48,545 bases of DNA from an uncultured Bacteroidaceae bacterium (GCA_939800445.1 CALNGU010000006.1:1-48545); one strand, 5' to 3'. Counted from the first letter of the stretch, positions 8,997-18,677 are shown. Made by a program: numbers and translations. The notes: generated by a model from the sequence alone, not told the origin.

Positions 8997-9018
8997 AGTT
9001 TTCTAAAGTCTAATTTTG
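8987..9018 (+). promoter_or_regulatory. Promoter of the Na/phosphate cotransporter gene
   Basis: TTTG (8987-8990), 20 bases, TAATTTTG (9011-9018). The -33 box lies inside the first codons of the divergent kinase-like gene, so the two genes cannot have fully independent regulatory regions. Confidence 0.75.
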
Positions 9019-9078
9019 TGCACTAAATATAGTGCCAGATTCCAACACCGGGAGTCAAGCACCCTTTAATAGAAGCTG

Positions 9079-10806
9079 ATGGACTATTCCTTTTATGATT
9101 TTTTAAAACTCATTGGCTCTCTTGCCCTTTTCCTCTACGGCATGAAGACCATGAGCGAGGGACTTCAGAAGTTCGCGGGTGACAGGTTGAGGCGCATCCT
9201 TGCCGCCATGACGAAAAACAGGCTGACCGGTGTCTTGACCGGCGTGCTGATCACCGCCCTGGTGCAATCATCATCGGCGACGACGGTGATGGTTGTCAGC
9301 TTCGTCAACGCAGGGCTTCTCACCCTGACACAATCAATCGGGGTCATCATGGGGGCTAACATCGGGACGACCGTCACTGCCTGGCTCATCTCGGCTCTCG
9401 GGTTCAAGGTCAATATTGCCACGTTTGTCCTGCCACTCATGGCTTTGGGCATCCCCTTCATGTTCTCGGGGAAAAGCCAGAGGAAGTCCATAGGTGAGTT
9501 CGTTTTCGGCTTTTCTTTGCTTTTCATGGGGTTGGGGGCGATGACGGCGAATGCGCCCGACCTGAGCAAGAATCCCGATATGCTCGCCTTTCTCACCAGC
9601 TACACCGACATGGGCTTCGGGTCTGTCATCCTCTTCCTCCTGGTGGGGACGGTGGTGACGATGCTTGTCCAAGCCTCGTCGGCGACCATGGCCATCACTC
9701 TCATCATGTGTGCCAACGGGTGGATTGACTTCCATCTGGGTGCGGCAATCGTCCTTGGTGAAAACATTGGCACGACTATCACTGCCAACCTTGCGGCGTT
9801 GACGGGCAACACGCAGGCTCGTCGGGCGGCTTTGGCTCACCTTACGTTCAACGTCTTCGGTGTGATTTGGGTGCTGGCATTGTTCTATCCGTTCACGAGC
9901 GGCGTGTCATGGTTTGTTGACAACGTGATGGGCGTGACGGATCCCGCCGTGGCAGTGACGTTCAAGCTCTCGGCTTTCCACACGGCATTCAATGTGTGCA
10001 ACACTTGCATCATGATATGGCTTGTGCCCCTAATAGAGAAAACGGTCTGCACAATCATCCCCAAGAAGAACGATGTCGATGAATACCGCCTGCGATATAT
10101 CGGGGGAGGCCTCCTTTCCACCGCCGAACTCTCGATAATGCAGGCAGGCAAGGAGATTGATCAATTTGCCGAGCGTGTCAAAAGGATGTTCACAATGGTG
10201 CAGGACTTGCTGCACACGAAGCGTGACGATGAGTTCAACAAGCTCTACAGCCGCATCGAAAAGTACGAGAACATCTGTGACAGCATGGAAATCGAGATAG
10301 CCCGCTACCTTGACAAGGTGGCCGAGGGACGCTTGAGTGCAGAGAGCAAGGCGCAGATACGCTCGATGCTGCGTGAGATAAGCGAACTCGAAAGCATCGG
10401 CGACAGCTGCTACAACCTGTCACGCACGATAAACCGCACGCGGCAACCGGGTATGTCGCCCTTCATCGCCGAACAGTCGGACCACCTGCATGAGATGTTC
10501 AAGCTCGTCGATTCAGCCCTTGCGCAGATGCTCGCCATAGTCCGCAGGGAAGACCATGCCGAGGAGAGGCTCATGTCGGTGGATGTCAACCGCTCGTTCA
10601 ACATAGAAAACGAGATAAACAATTTCCGCAACCGCCTCAAGGAAGAGAACCTGGCGGACGTGAGTGCGAAGAAATACGACTATCAGTGCGGAGTCAACTA
10701 CATGGACATGGTGTCTGAGTGCGAGAAGCTCGGCGACTACGTTGTCAACGTGGTGGAAGCCCACTGCAACGTCAACGAAAAGAAACTCTCGGGCGTCGTC
10801 TCCTGA
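9079..10806 (+). CDS. Na+/phosphate cotransporter, NptA/PhoU-domain type
   Basis: A 575-residue inner-membrane protein. The N-terminal ~310 residues hold two inverted Na/Pi-cotransporter repeats, marked by VQSSSATTVMVVS (about residue 61) and VQASSATMAITLI (about residue 198), whose QSS-type loops line the substrate site. The last ~220 residues form a cytoplasmic PhoU-like helical domain that probably senses or couples to phosphate status. It imports inorganic phosphate with sodium. The start ATG at 9079 lies about 60 bases after the -7 box. It converges on the epimerase gene with only 15 bases between the stops, leaving no room for a separate terminator. Confidence 0.92.
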   Translation: MDYSFYDFLKLIGSLALFLYGMKTMSEGLQKFAGDRLRRILAAMTKNRLTGVLTGVLITALVQSSSATTVMVVSFVNAGLLTLTQSIGVIMGANIGTTVTAWLISALGFKVNIATFVLPLMALGIPFMFSGKSQRKSIGEFVFGFSLLFMGLGAMTANAPDLSKNPDMLAFLTSYTDMGFGSVILFLLVGTVVTMLVQASSATMAITLIMCANGWIDFHLGAAIVLGENIGTTITANLAALTGNTQARRAALAHLTFNVFGVIWVLALFYPFTSGVSWFVDNVMGVTDPAVAVTFKLSAFHTAFNVCNTCIMIWLVPLIEKTVCTIIPKKNDVDEYRLRYIGGGLLSTAELSIMQAGKEIDQFAERVKRMFTMVQDLLHTKRDDEFNKLYSRIEKYENICDSMEIEIARYLDKVAEGRLSAESKAQIRSMLREISELESIGDSCYNLSRTINRTRQPGMSPFIAEQSDHLHEMFKLVDSALAQMLAIVRREDHAEERLMSVDVNRSFNIENEINNFRNRLKEENLADVSAKKYDYQCGVNYMDMVSECEKLGDYVVNVVEAHCNVNEKKLSGVVS

Positions 10807-10821
10807 CCTCGGTGTCACGGC

Positions 10822-11835
10822 TCACAGCCAGCCGTTGGCCTTGTACCAGGCGACGGCATCCCTCACCCCCTCGGGCAGCAGCCACCGTGGCGTGAAGCCC
10901 AGCTCGGTGCGCAGCCGTGTCGTGTCGCAACGCCAGTTGCGTTGGCGCATGATGCGGAATTTGTCGGTGTTGAGCGTGCTGCTCTTGCCGAACCACCCAG
11001 CCACCTTTTCAGCAACGAATGAAATCAGCCGCAGCAGTGGCAGCGGGCAGGCAAACCGTATGACGAGCGGGTTGCCAAGCTCCTTTTGCAGCAGGCGGGA
11101 GAACGTCGTGGCCTCGTAGGTCTGCCCGTCCGCCACGTTGTAGGCACGGCGTGTCACACCGCTCCGTATGGCGAGGAAGACAGCATTGACCAAATCCTCC
11201 ACATATATAAAGGTAAGCCACTGTTTCCCCAGCCCGGCGCGGAAGTCGAGATGCCCCTTGACCGACCGCGCCATCAGGTAGTAGTCACGCTCGTGCGGAC
11301 CGTAGACACCCGTGGGGCGGATGAAGACATAGGGCAGGCCGGGCATCGACGCGAGGAAGTCCTCAGCCGCCGCCTTGCTGCGCCCGTAGGCGGTGTCGGG
11401 ACACCGCTCGTCGTCCTCGGTGTATGGCAGCCCGTCGTTCTCGTGGATAGGACCGAAGACGCTCAACGTGCTCATGTAGACGAATTGCCTTGGCATCGCC
11501 CCGACAGCCGCGAGTGCGGATGCGAAGTGCGCCGTGGCATCGCGGTTGACGCGCATGAAGTCATCCTTGTGCCGGCACTTGGTCACGCCGGCATTGTGCA
11601 CGACCACGTCCCACCGGCCATGCTCTGCCACGTGGGCGGCAAGGCGTGCCTCCAGCGCGGCGCGGTCTGACAAGTCCAGCTCGATGAACCGTATGCGCTC
11701 GTCCGTCAGACATTCCCGGCTGCTCGTGCGGCGCACAGCCGCCCACACTTCGAAGCCCTGCCTGAGGGCTTCTGCCACGAGGAAGCCGCCGATGAACCCG
11801 CTTGCCCCGGTGATGAGTATCGATTCCTTTTTCAT
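10822..11835 (-). CDS. NAD-dependent epimerase/dehydratase (extended SDR)
   Basis: A 337-residue extended short-chain dehydrogenase. The NAD-binding motif TGASGFIGGFL is at residues 8-18 and the catalytic pair YGRSK (YxxxK) is near residue 149, preceded by a Ser/Thr-rich strand (YMSTLSVFGP). Likely substrates are nucleotide sugars or other polyol-type compounds, but the sequence does not decide. The start at 11835 overlaps the stop of the upstream cation-efflux gene in an ATGA, so the two are co-translated despite having no obvious functional link. Confidence 0.85.
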   Translation of the reverse strand: MKKESILITGASGFIGGFLVAEALRQGFEVWAAVRRTSSRECLTDERIRFIELDLSDRAALEARLAAHVAEHGRWDVVVHNAGVTKCRHKDDFMRVNRDATAHFASALAAVGAMPRQFVYMSTLSVFGPIHENDGLPYTEDDERCPDTAYGRSKAAAEDFLASMPGLPYVFIRPTGVYGPHERDYYLMARSVKGHLDFRAGLGKQWLTFIYVEDLVNAVFLAIRSGVTRRAYNVADGQTYEATTFSRLLQKELGNPLVIRFACPLPLLRLISFVAEKVAGWFGKSSTLNTDKFRIMRQRNWRCDTTRLRTELGFTPRWLLPEGVRDAVAWYKANGWL

Positions 11836-12737
11836 GCGTTCTCTCCGTAAGGTTCAACGTGCACCGTGACGTGCGTGCCCTTGCCGAATTTGCCTATCAG
11901 CAAGTCCTCGACGCGGGTGGCTATGGCGTGCGCGTCCCTGAGGGGCATATCGCCGTCAACGAGGATGTGCATCTCCATCACGTAGGTGCTGCCCACCCGC
12001 CTCGTGTGCAGGTTATGCGGCTCGACCACGCCGGGGACCGAGGCGGCAAGGCGCACTATCTCGTCCTCGACCTCGGCGGGCAACGCCGTGTCCACCAGCT
12101 CGTTGACGCTCGGCACAATCAGCTTGAACGCCGCTTTCACGACGAACACGCTCACCGCCACCGCAGCCACCGGGTCGAGCACTGCCCACTTGTCACCGAT
12201 GAGCAACGCCCCTCCGATGCCCACCAGCGTGCCTATCGACGACAAGGCATCGCTGCGGTGGTGCCAGGCATTAGCTATCACGGCCTGCGAGTCCAGACGG
12301 CGGCCGCAGCGCACGGTGTAGCGGTAGAGCCACTCCTTGGAGCCAATCGACACGGCAGCCGCCACCAGCGCGACGACACCCGGCGATTGCAGCCGTTCCC
12401 CACGGCACACCGCCACGATGCTCGACATCCCGTTGTAGAAGATGCCCAGCCCCACGGCCAGCAGCACCACGCCGATGATGAGCGTGGCCAGCGTCTCGTA
12501 CTTGCCGTAACCGTACTCGCGCCGCCCGTCCTCGGGCTTGGACGAGATGCGGACAAACAACATCACGACCAGGTCGGTCAGGAAGTCGGACAACGAGTGC
12601 ACCGCGTCGGCAATCATGGCGGCACTGTTGCCCAGTACCCCCGCCACGAATTTGAACAGCAGCAGGACGAAATTGACCACCGACCCGAGTGCCGTCACCC
12701 GGTAGATAGACCTTTCCCTGTCGGAAACCTTGACCAT
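11832..12737 (-). CDS. Cation diffusion facilitator (CDF) family transporter
   Basis: A 301-residue inner-membrane divalent-metal exporter (Zn, Fe, Co or Mn type). It has six predicted membrane helices, the paired metal-site motifs DAVHSLSDFLTD and NAWHHRSDALSS (HxxxD in helices 2 and 5), and a C-terminal cytoplasmic CDF domain (HNLHTRRVG, MEMHILVDGDM). The ATG at 12737 is chosen because the -7 box at 12759-12766 leaves a leader of about 20 bases; upstream in-frame ATGs lie within or above the promoter. First gene of a two-gene operon with the epimerase. Confidence 0.9.
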   Translation of the reverse strand: MVKVSDRERSIYRVTALGSVVNFVLLLFKFVAGVLGNSAAMIADAVHSLSDFLTDLVVMLFVRISSKPEDGRREYGYGKYETLATLIIGVVLLAVGLGIFYNGMSSIVAVCRGERLQSPGVVALVAAAVSIGSKEWLYRYTVRCGRRLDSQAVIANAWHHRSDALSSIGTLVGIGGALLIGDKWAVLDPVAAVAVSVFVVKAAFKLIVPSVNELVDTALPAEVEDEIVRLAASVPGVVEPHNLHTRRVGSTYVMEMHILVDGDMPLRDAHAIATRVEDLLIGKFGKGTHVTVHVEPYGENA

Positions 12738-12758
12738 AAGACTTTTGTTTTGGGACGG

Positions 12759-12790
12759 CAAACTTAGGAAGTGTTTCCCTTTCATCCAAA
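12759..12790 (-). promoter_or_regulatory. Promoter of the CDF-epimerase operon
   Basis: Minus-strand TTTG (12787-12790), exactly 20 bases, TAAGTTTG (12759-12766). It fixes the translation start of the CDF gene at 12737. Confidence 0.75.
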
Positions 12791-13043
12791 GCGGCAGGGG
12801 GAAAAGTCCGCCCCCGCCGCGTGAAAATGGCACGCCGCCCTCACATTCCCGCCGCGCAGGTGCTGCCATATTATATATGGTATAGGTCTCCTACCGCGCC
12901 ACGTCGCCCCGCCACTCCCCGCAGGGCAGCGTGACCGTGGGAGATGCACGGGGCGCGTGGTGGAAACGCATCGTGAGCCCCTGCGGCTGCGTGCAGGGTT
13001 ACGTCGGCAGATGGCGGACGCAAAATGGCGCATTGTCGGGCAT

Positions 13044-13284
13044 GAACTTCGATGTGGTCAGGCTTAAACTTCGGTGTCGTCAGACCTAAACTTACCTGTC
13101 CCCGTACATAAAGTAAAAACAAAACTTCTGAATATTAAAACAAAAGTTTTGTTTTAATAAACCAAAGTTTTGAATATATAAACAAAACTTTTGAATGAAC
13201 TTTATGTCTGACCCTACGGAACTTCTCGTCTGGCGACACCGAAGTTTATGCCTGCCTTCACCTGGTTTTGCGTGCGGCAGTCCT
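13044..13284. repeat. 21-22 bp phased repeat array R3 (AACTT / CAAAA-TTTTG type), about 11 units
   Basis: The left units start at 13044, 13066, 13088 and 13110 and share (G/A)AACTT...TGT...TCAG. The AT-rich centre (about 13110-13196) carries four units with the near-palindromic core CAAAASTTTTG. The right units start at 13197, 13219, 13241 and 13263 with GAACTTTATGTCTG-like starts. The left flank ends in ACATAAAGT and the right begins with ACTTTATGT, so the array is an imperfect palindrome overall. It lies in the 646-base gap between the divergent CDF and LD-carboxypeptidase genes. The stretch 12791-13043 shows only GC-rich non-coding sequence to me. Confidence 0.8.
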
Positions 13285-13327
13285 CCGTTTTCCGCCTTGC
13301 GCGGCGGTCGCGGGATGGGAATATGCT

Positions 13328-13335
13328 TACCTTTG
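13328..13335 (+). promoter_or_regulatory. Candidate -7 box for the LD-carboxypeptidase gene
   Basis: TACCTTTG followed by C matches the -7 consensus and lies about 48 bases upstream of the start codon. No convincing -33 TTTG is seen at the right distance, so this is weaker than other promoters in the window. Confidence 0.45.
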
Positions 13336-13383
13336 CCCCCAGACGTGCCGCGCATGGTGCGCGGACGATAGGCTGGAAATGAT

Positions 13384-14322
13384 ATGTGTAGCAAGGACAA
13401 TTGTGTGATGCCGGTCGGCGCGGGTGTCGTGCCTGCGCCGCTGGTGGCGGGCGGCAGGATTGCCATCGTCTCGCCGTCGGGGTGCATTGACCCGGTGCTG
13501 GTTGACCGTGGGGCTGAGATGCTGCGCTGCGCGGGCTATGACGTGGTGGTCGGCGTCCATGCGCGGTCGGCGCACGGCCGTTTCGCGGGGACGCGGGCTG
13601 AGCGTCTGGCCGACCTCCAGGCGGCGTTTGACGACCCGCTCGTGCGGGTGGTGATGTGCAGCAGGGGCGGCTATGGGGCTGTGCAGTTGCTGCGTGACTT
13701 GGATCTGGGCGGTTTCATGCGGTCGCCCAAGTGGGTGGTGGGCTTCAGCGACATCACTGCCATCCATGCGTTGCTCCAGGCGAATGGTTGCGCGTCGCTC
13801 CATGCCCCGATGTTGAAGCATCTGGTCTCGTGCGGATGGGATGACTGTTGCGTGCGGCATCTCATGGAGGTGCTGGGGGGTGGGTGCTGCGAGGTGGCTT
13901 GCGGGGCGCATCCGTTGAACCGCGCGGGTGAGGCCGTGGGTGTCGTCAGAGGCGGCAACCTGTCGGTCTTGGCAGGGTTGCGCGGCACGTGGCTCGACTG
14001 CGTGGGGGAGGGGACAATCCTCTTCCTTGAGGACGTGGGCGAGCGTCCCTACCGCATCGACCGTATGTTGTGGAACCTGGAGCTCGGCGGTGTCTTCGAC
14101 CGCCTGGCAGGGTTGGTCGTGGGGCAATTCACGGGCTACGAGGATGATTTGACGATGGGCTGCGGGGTGTACGACCTCATCGCGCGGATGGTGCGAGGCA
14201 GGGGCTATCCGGTGTGCTTCGATTTCCCCGTCGGGCACGTCGATGCCAACGAGCCGGTGGTTTGCGGCGTGCGTGCAAGGCTGTCCGTGGATGCCGCAGG
14301 AGCGGTGCTGAGGCAGTTGTGA
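13384..14322 (+). CDS. Muramoyltetrapeptide (LD-) carboxypeptidase, S66 family
   Basis: A 312-residue S66 serine peptidase that removes the terminal D-Ala from murein tetrapeptides during peptidoglycan recycling. Seen are GGRIAIVSPSG at the N-terminus, CSRGGYGAVQLL (substrate loop), the nucleophile motif GFSDITA near residue 121, and HVDANEPV near the C-terminus carrying the catalytic His. No signal peptide is visible, which fits a cytoplasmic recycling enzyme. The start at 13384 is the first ATG, and a second ATG at 13408 is also possible. Other members of the family cleave microcin-type peptides, but context favours cell-wall recycling. Confidence 0.88.
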   Translation: MCSKDNCVMPVGAGVVPAPLVAGGRIAIVSPSGCIDPVLVDRGAEMLRCAGYDVVVGVHARSAHGRFAGTRAERLADLQAAFDDPLVRVVMCSRGGYGAVQLLRDLDLGGFMRSPKWVVGFSDITAIHALLQANGCASLHAPMLKHLVSCGWDDCCVRHLMEVLGGGCCEVACGAHPLNRAGEAVGVVRGGNLSVLAGLRGTWLDCVGEGTILFLEDVGERPYRIDRMLWNLELGGVFDRLAGLVVGQFTGYEDDLTMGCGVYDLIARMVRGRGYPVCFDFPVGHVDANEPVVCGVRARLSVDAAGAVLRQL

Positions 14323-14358
14323 GGCGGTGTGGGCGATTGGAGAATTATTTCCGCATTT

Positions 14359-14390
14359 TTTGTTGTATTACACAAATTGGCTTACTTTTG
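14359..14390 (+). promoter_or_regulatory. Promoter of the fumarate reductase/succinate dehydrogenase operon
   Basis: TTTG (14359-14362), 20 bases, TACTTTTG (14383-14390), then C. The 5' leader to the sdhC-like start is about 70 bases and AT-rich, as is common for strongly expressed Bacteroidota genes. Confidence 0.8.
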
Positions 14391-14468
14391 CATGAGTTAG
14401 CAAGTGTCTAATGTTCAACCCTTGTGGACGATTAAAACTAAAACAATTCAATAACTAAAATTAAATTT

Positions 14469-15179
14469 ATGTGGTTAAGTAGTTCAACTATTGGGAGGAA
14501 AGTAGTCATGAGCATCTCGGGACTGTTCCTCATCCTGTTTCTAACATTTCACGTGTGCATGAACATCGTGGCCTTGATTTCCGCCGATGGCTACAATGCC
14601 GTGTGCCGTTTCCTCGGGGCCAATTGGTATGCCCTCGTGGGGACGTTGGTGCTTGCAGCAGGTTTCTTTGTGCACATCATCTATGCTTTCTGGCTGACGA
14701 TGCAGAACCGCAGGGCGCGCGGCAGCGAGCGTTACAAGGTCGTTGACAAGCCAAAAAGCGTCGAGTGGGCATCGCAGAATATGCTTGTGCTGGGCATCAT
14801 CGTCATAGGCATCGCCTGCTTCCACCTCTACCACTTCTGGTACAATATGCAGTTGCAGGAGATTTTGGGCAATGAGACCGTCAACGTGGCCGCTTGCGCA
14901 GTCGGTGCAGGCCAGGCGTTGACCAATGCGAGCGTGCATGACGGCTATGCGTTTATCGCTGCCACGTTCAGCAACCCGGTTGTCGTGGTGCTCTACTTGG
15001 TATGGTTCGTCGCTTTGTGGTTCCACCTCACCCACGGGTTCTGGAGTGCCTTGCACACGCTCGGCTGGAACAACAACATCTGGTTCAACCGCTGGAAGGT
15101 TATCGCTAATGTCTATGCGACCATCGTTTGTCTTGGCTTCGCTGTCGTTGCAATAGCGTTCTACTTCAAATCACTCTAA
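14469..15179 (+). CDS. frdC: Succinate dehydrogenase/fumarate reductase cytochrome b subunit
   Basis: A 236-residue di-haem type membrane anchor of the Bacteroidota/epsilonproteobacterial class, with five hydrophobic helices in one polypeptide (no separate SdhD). Candidate haem-ligand His residues are in TFHVCMN (helix 1), FVHIIYAF (helix 2), ACFHLYHFW (helix 4 region) and FHLTHGFW (helix 5). It anchors the FrdAB catalytic dimer and passes electrons from menaquinol to fumarate. First gene of the operon frdC-frdA-frdB. In anaerobic Bacteroidales the complex normally works as fumarate reductase in the succinate/propionate pathway. Confidence 0.93.
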   Translation: MWLSSSTIGRKVVMSISGLFLILFLTFHVCMNIVALISADGYNAVCRFLGANWYALVGTLVLAAGFFVHIIYAFWLTMQNRRARGSERYKVVDKPKSVEWASQNMLVLGIIVIGIACFHLYHFWYNMQLQEILGNETVNVAACAVGAGQALTNASVHDGYAFIAATFSNPVVVVLYLVWFVALWFHLTHGFWSALHTLGWNNNIWFNRWKVIANVYATIVCLGFAVVAIAFYFKSL

Positions 15180-15214
15180 TCAACCGGTTTAATTCACGTC
15201 AATTACAAAAGCAT

Positions 15215-17161
15215 ATGTCTACAATATTAGATTCAAAGATACCTGAAGGCCCATTGGCAGAGAAATGGACCAACTACAAGGCTCATCAGAAACTCGTCAA
15301 CCCGGCCAACAAACGCCGTCTTGACATCATCGTGGTGGGAACGGGACTGGCAGGCGCATCTGCCGCAGCATCTCTCGGCGAGATGGGTTTCAAGGTGCTG
15401 AATTTCTGCATCCAGGATTCTCCGAGAAGAGCGCACTCCATCGCCGCGCAGGGCGGTATCAACGCTGCGAAGAACTATCAGAACGACGGTGACTCGGTCT
15501 ATCGCCTCTTCTACGACACGATTAAGGGCGGCGACTACCGTGCACGTGAGGCCAATGTCTACCGCTTGGCCGAAGTGTCAAACAACATCATCGACCAATG
15601 CGTCGCGCAGGGTGTCCCCTTTGCCCGTGAGTACGGCGGGACATTGGACAACCGTTCCTTCGGTGGTGCTCAGGTGTCCAGGACGTTCTATGCCAAGGGA
15701 CAGACGGGACAGCAGCTCCTCCTCGGCGCATACTCGGCACTCAGCCGCCAGGTAAATAAGGGCACAGTCCAGCTCTACACCCGCCGCGAGATGATGGATC
15801 TCGTCATCATCGACGGCCGCGCAAGGGGAATCATCGTCCGCAATCTCGTGACAGGCGAGTTGGAACGCTATGCAGCGCACGCTGTCGTCATAGCTACCGG
15901 CGGATACGGCAACACCTACTTCCTCTCGACCAACGCCATGTCCTGCAACGGGTCAGCCGCTGTCGAGTGCTACAGGCGTGGTGCTTACTTTGCCAACCCC
16001 TGCTATGTACAGATCCACCCGACCTGCATCCCGATGCACGGCTCGTTCCAGTCTAAATTGACGCTTATGTCCGAGTCCCTCCGCAATGACGGACGCATCT
16101 GGGTGCCTAAGAAGCTTGAAGATGCCAAGGCTTTGCAAGCCGGCACAAAGAAAGCCAACGACATCCCTGACGAAGACCGCGACTTCTACCTTGAGCGTCG
16201 TTACCCCGCATTCGGTAATCTCGTGCCGCGTGACGTTGCTTCACGTGCAGCAAAGGAGCGTTGTGACAAAGGCTACGGCGTGAACAACACTGGCTTGGCC
16301 GTGTTCCTCGACTTCAAATATGCAATCGACCGCCTCGGTGAGGACGTTGTCCGCCAACGTTACGGCAACCTCTTCCAGATGTATGAGGAAATCACGGACG
16401 AGAATCCATACAAGACCCCGATGATGATATACCCCGCCATCCACTACACGATGGGCGGTATCTGGGTTGACTACGAACTCCAGACCACTATCAAGGGATT
16501 GTTCGCCATCGGTGAATGCAACTTCTCAGACCACGGTGCCAACCGCCTTGGCGCATCAGCGTTGATGCAGGGATTGGCTGACGGATATTTCGTGCTGCCA
16601 TACACCATACAGAACTATCTGGCCGACCAGATCACAGTTCCACGTTTCTCCAAAGACCTCCCCGAGTTCGAGGAAGCCGAGAAGAACGTCCGTGCACGCA
16701 TCGACAAACTCATGGCCGTGCAGGGTGACGAAACGGTGGACTCCATCCACAAACGCCTTGGCAACATCATGTGGGAGTTTGTCGGCATGGGCCGCACCAA
16801 GGAAGGCTTGCAGGAAGCTATCAAGCGCATCGAGGCCATCCGCAAGGAATTCTGGACCAAGGTCTACATCCCAGGCGAAAAGACTGGCATGAACACCGAG
16901 CTTGAAAAGGCCCTGCGTGTCGCAGACTTCATCGACATGGGCGAGCTGATTGCTTATGACGCACTCCACCGTGAGGAGTCTTGCGGCGGACACTTCCGCG
17001 AAGAGTTCCAGACGGAGGAAGGCGAGGCTAAACGCGATGATGCCAACTTCTCATACGTCGCTTGCTGGAAATACAAAGGCGGCGGTGAAGCTCCCGAGAT
17101 GGTCAAAGAAGATTTGAACTACCAATTCGTCAAAGTTCAAACGCGTAACTACAAATCTTAA
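15215..17161 (+). CDS. frdA: Fumarate reductase/succinate dehydrogenase flavoprotein subunit
   Basis: A 648-residue catalytic subunit. It has the FAD-binding [14 protein letters not shown] (about residues 40-53) and [17 protein letters not shown], which contains the His that covalently binds FAD. It also shows HPTCIP in the substrate domain, an active-site region [10 protein letters not shown], and [18 protein letters not shown]. The start is the ATG at 15215 ([12 protein letters not shown]); an in-frame upstream start would overlap frdC and adds unrelated residues. It follows frdC by 35 bases and precedes frdB by 11. It catalyses fumarate to succinate interconversion on the cytoplasmic side. 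Confidence 0.96.
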   Translation: MSTILDSKIPEGPLAEKWTNYKAHQKLVNPANKRRLDIIVVGTGLAGASAAASLGEMGFKVLNFCIQDSPRRAHSIAAQGGINAAKNYQNDGDSVYRLFYDTIKGGDYRAREANVYRLAEVSNNIIDQCVAQGVPFAREYGGTLDNRSFGGAQVSRTFYAKGQTGQQLLLGAYSALSRQVNKGTVQLYTRREMMDLVIIDGRARGIIVRNLVTGELERYAAHAVVIATGGYGNTYFLSTNAMSCNGSAAVECYRRGAYFANPCYVQIHPTCIPMHGSFQSKLTLMSESLRNDGRIWVPKKLEDAKALQAGTKKANDIPDEDRDFYLERRYPAFGNLVPRDVASRAAKERCDKGYGVNNTGLAVFLDFKYAIDRLGEDVVRQRYGNLFQMYEEITDENPYKTPMMIYPAIHYTMGGIWVDYELQTTIKGLFAIGECNFSDHGANRLGASALMQGLADGYFVLPYTIQNYLADQITVPRFSKDLPEFEEAEKNVRARIDKLMAVQGDETVDSIHKRLGNIMWEFVGMGRTKEGLQEAIKRIEAIRKEFWTKVYIPGEKTGMNTELEKALRVADFIDMGELIAYDALHREESCGGHFREEFQTEEGEAKRDDANFSYVACWKYKGGGEAPEMVKEDLNYQFVKVQTRNYKS

Positions 17162-17172
17162 AACAGCACAAA

Positions 17173-17928
17173 ATGGAAAAGACTATAAATTTCACACTGA
17201 GAGTTTGGCGTCAGAAGGACGCACACTCCAAAGGCTATTTCGAGGATCACCAGATGGAAGGCATCAGCGGTGACACTTCATTCCTCGAGATGTTGGATAT
17301 CCTCAACGAGAGGCTGGTAAAGGAACACAAAGAACCCATCGTCTTCGACCACGACTGCCGCGAGGGCATCTGCGGTATGTGCTCACTCTACGTCAACGGT
17401 CATCCCCACGGACCAGAGGGCGGTTGCACCACTTGCCAGCTGTTCATGCGTAAGTTTGAGGACGGATCGACAATCACCGTCGAGCCATGGAGGTCGGCAG
17501 GCTTCCCCGTCATCAAGGACTTGATGGTAGACCGCTCGGCCTATGACAAAATCATGCAGGCCGGAGGCTACGTCAGCGTCAACACGGGCGCAGCTCAAGA
17601 TGCCAATGCCATCCTGATACCCAAGAAGGTCGCCGACGAGGCAATGGACGCAGCCAGCTGCATCGGATGCGGTGCTTGCGTGGCAGCTTGCAAGAACGGT
17701 TCTGCAATGCTCTTCGTTGCCGCCAAGGTCAGCCAGCTCGCCCTCCTGCCGCAAGGCAAGGTCGAGGCTGCCCGCCGTGCCAAGGCCATGGTGGCCAAGA
17801 TGGAGGAACTCGGCTTCGGCAACTGCACCAACACCGGTGCTTGTGCTGCCGAATGCCCGAAATGCGTCTCCCTCAGCAACATCGCCCGCCTCAACCGCGA
17901 GTTCATCAAGGCGAAACTTGCCGATTGA
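17173..17928 (+). CDS. frdB: Fumarate reductase/succinate dehydrogenase iron-sulfur subunit
   Basis: A 251-residue electron-transfer subunit. The N-terminal plant-ferredoxin-type domain carries the 2Fe-2S ligands in CREGICGMC and the downstream Cys of GCTTC. The C-terminal domain carries [11 protein letters not shown] and CAAECPKC, which ligate the 4Fe-4S and 3Fe-4S clusters. It bridges FrdA flavin and FrdC haem. Last gene of the operon, followed by a strong hairpin. Confidence 0.96.
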   Translation: MEKTINFTLRVWRQKDAHSKGYFEDHQMEGISGDTSFLEMLDILNERLVKEHKEPIVFDHDCREGICGMCSLYVNGHPHGPEGGCTTCQLFMRKFEDGSTITVEPWRSAGFPVIKDLMVDRSAYDKIMQAGGYVSVNTGAAQDANAILIPKKVADEAMDAASCIGCGACVAACKNGSAMLFVAAKVSQLALLPQGKVEAARRAKAMVAKMEELGFGNCTNTGACAAECPKCVSLSNIARLNREFIKAKLAD

Positions 17929-17963
17929 CACGGCTTGGCCTGCCAGTCAGGCACACTGCTCAC

Positions 17964-18006
17964 AGCGTCCCCGTGCGGTCTCATCCGTGCGGGGACGCTC
18001 CGTTTT
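17964..18006 (+). terminator. Terminator of the frdCAB operon
   Basis: AGCGTCCCCG (17964-17973) pairs with CGGGGACGCT (17990-17999), a perfect 10-bp GC-rich stem, followed by CCGTTTTG. The rest of the 305-base gap to the next gene (17929-18233) holds only this hairpin and the -7 box at 18165. Confidence 0.75.
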
Positions 18007-18164
18007 GTGCCGCATCATGGTGTGCGGCAGCATTGCCCGGCGCGTTTGATGGGTGGAATGTCCTATGTGTCGGATTTTTTGTCCCGATGCGCACTTTTCT
18101 TCACTAACATTAACGATTGAGCAATCTTTTTGCTCCAAAACTCGTCTTTCGTCGTCAGTTTTTA

Positions 18165-18172
18165 TATATTTG
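18165..18172 (+). promoter_or_regulatory. -7 box ahead of the small barrel-protein gene
   Basis: TATATTTG followed by CC matches the -7 consensus, about 60 bases before the ATG at 18234. A TTTCG lies near the -33 region but the spacing is short. Confidence 0.45.
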
Positions 18173-18233
18173 CCAATACATCATCGGCAGATAGCTGTTT
18201 CTGTAAAGTTGGTTTATTAAAAATATAAGTGTG

Positions 18234-18677
18234 ATGAAAAGGATTCTTTTAACTATCTGTGTCGCGCTCGCCGCGTTGGCGGTGTCTGCGCAAGGGACAT
18301 TCAGCCGCAAGGACAACATCCTGAGCCTCGGTGTCGGTATCGGTGAACATGGCGTTCCGCTCGACTTGAAGTGGGAAATCAACGTGCTCGATGGCATCTG
18401 CAAGGGCAAGGGCGGCATCGGCGTAGGTGCTGCCACGGGACTCAACTTCGATGACCGTTTCATGTTGGCGGCTCAGGCCAATTTCCACTATGAGTTTGTT
18501 GACAACCTTGACACGTGGGCGGGCTTGTCGCTCGGTGGCGACTTCAAGTATGACGACGGCTTCTACTTCGGGGCGCAAATCGGCACACGCTACTACTTCG
18601 TCGAGCATTGGGCGGCGATGGTCGAGTTCGGCTACGGGCTGTCATTCGCCAAGATTGGTTTCACCTACAAGTTCTGA
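18234..18677 (+). CDS. Small outer-membrane beta-barrel protein, function unknown
   Basis: A 147-residue secreted protein. The signal peptide is MKRILLTICVALAALAVSAQ with cleavage after AQ. The mature part alternates aromatic and small residues in strand-like blocks (NILSLGVGIGEHG, FMLAAQANFHYEFV, TWAGLSLGGDFKY, FYFGAQIGTRYYF) and ends in Phe (TYKF), as outer-membrane barrels do. The size suggests an eight-stranded barrel. ATG 18234 is chosen over an adjacent in-frame GTG at 18231. No specific function can be assigned; it is transcribed alone between a promoter box and a terminator. Confidence 0.75.
   Translation: MKRILLTICVALAALAVSAQGTFSRKDNILSLGVGIGEHGVPLDLKWEINVLDGICKGKGGIGVGAATGLNFDDRFMLAAQANFHYEFVDNLDTWAGLSLGGDFKYDDGFYFGAQIGTRYYFVEHWAAMVEFGYGLSFAKIGFTYKF

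Noticed and set aside
11859-12767. Long plus-strand open frame (302 codons) opposite the CDF gene
   Set aside because: Composition is His/Arg-rich with no domains; the CDF frame on the other strand has full family motifs and a promoter.
12791-13043. Possible tRNA or small RNA in the GC-rich part of the CDF/LD-carboxypeptidase gap
   Set aside because: No cloverleaf, TTCRA loop or convincing stem series could be drawn by eye.
13327-14238. Minus-strand open frame (303 codons) opposite the LD-carboxypeptidase gene
   Set aside because: Shadow frame; the plus-strand frame has complete S66 motifs.
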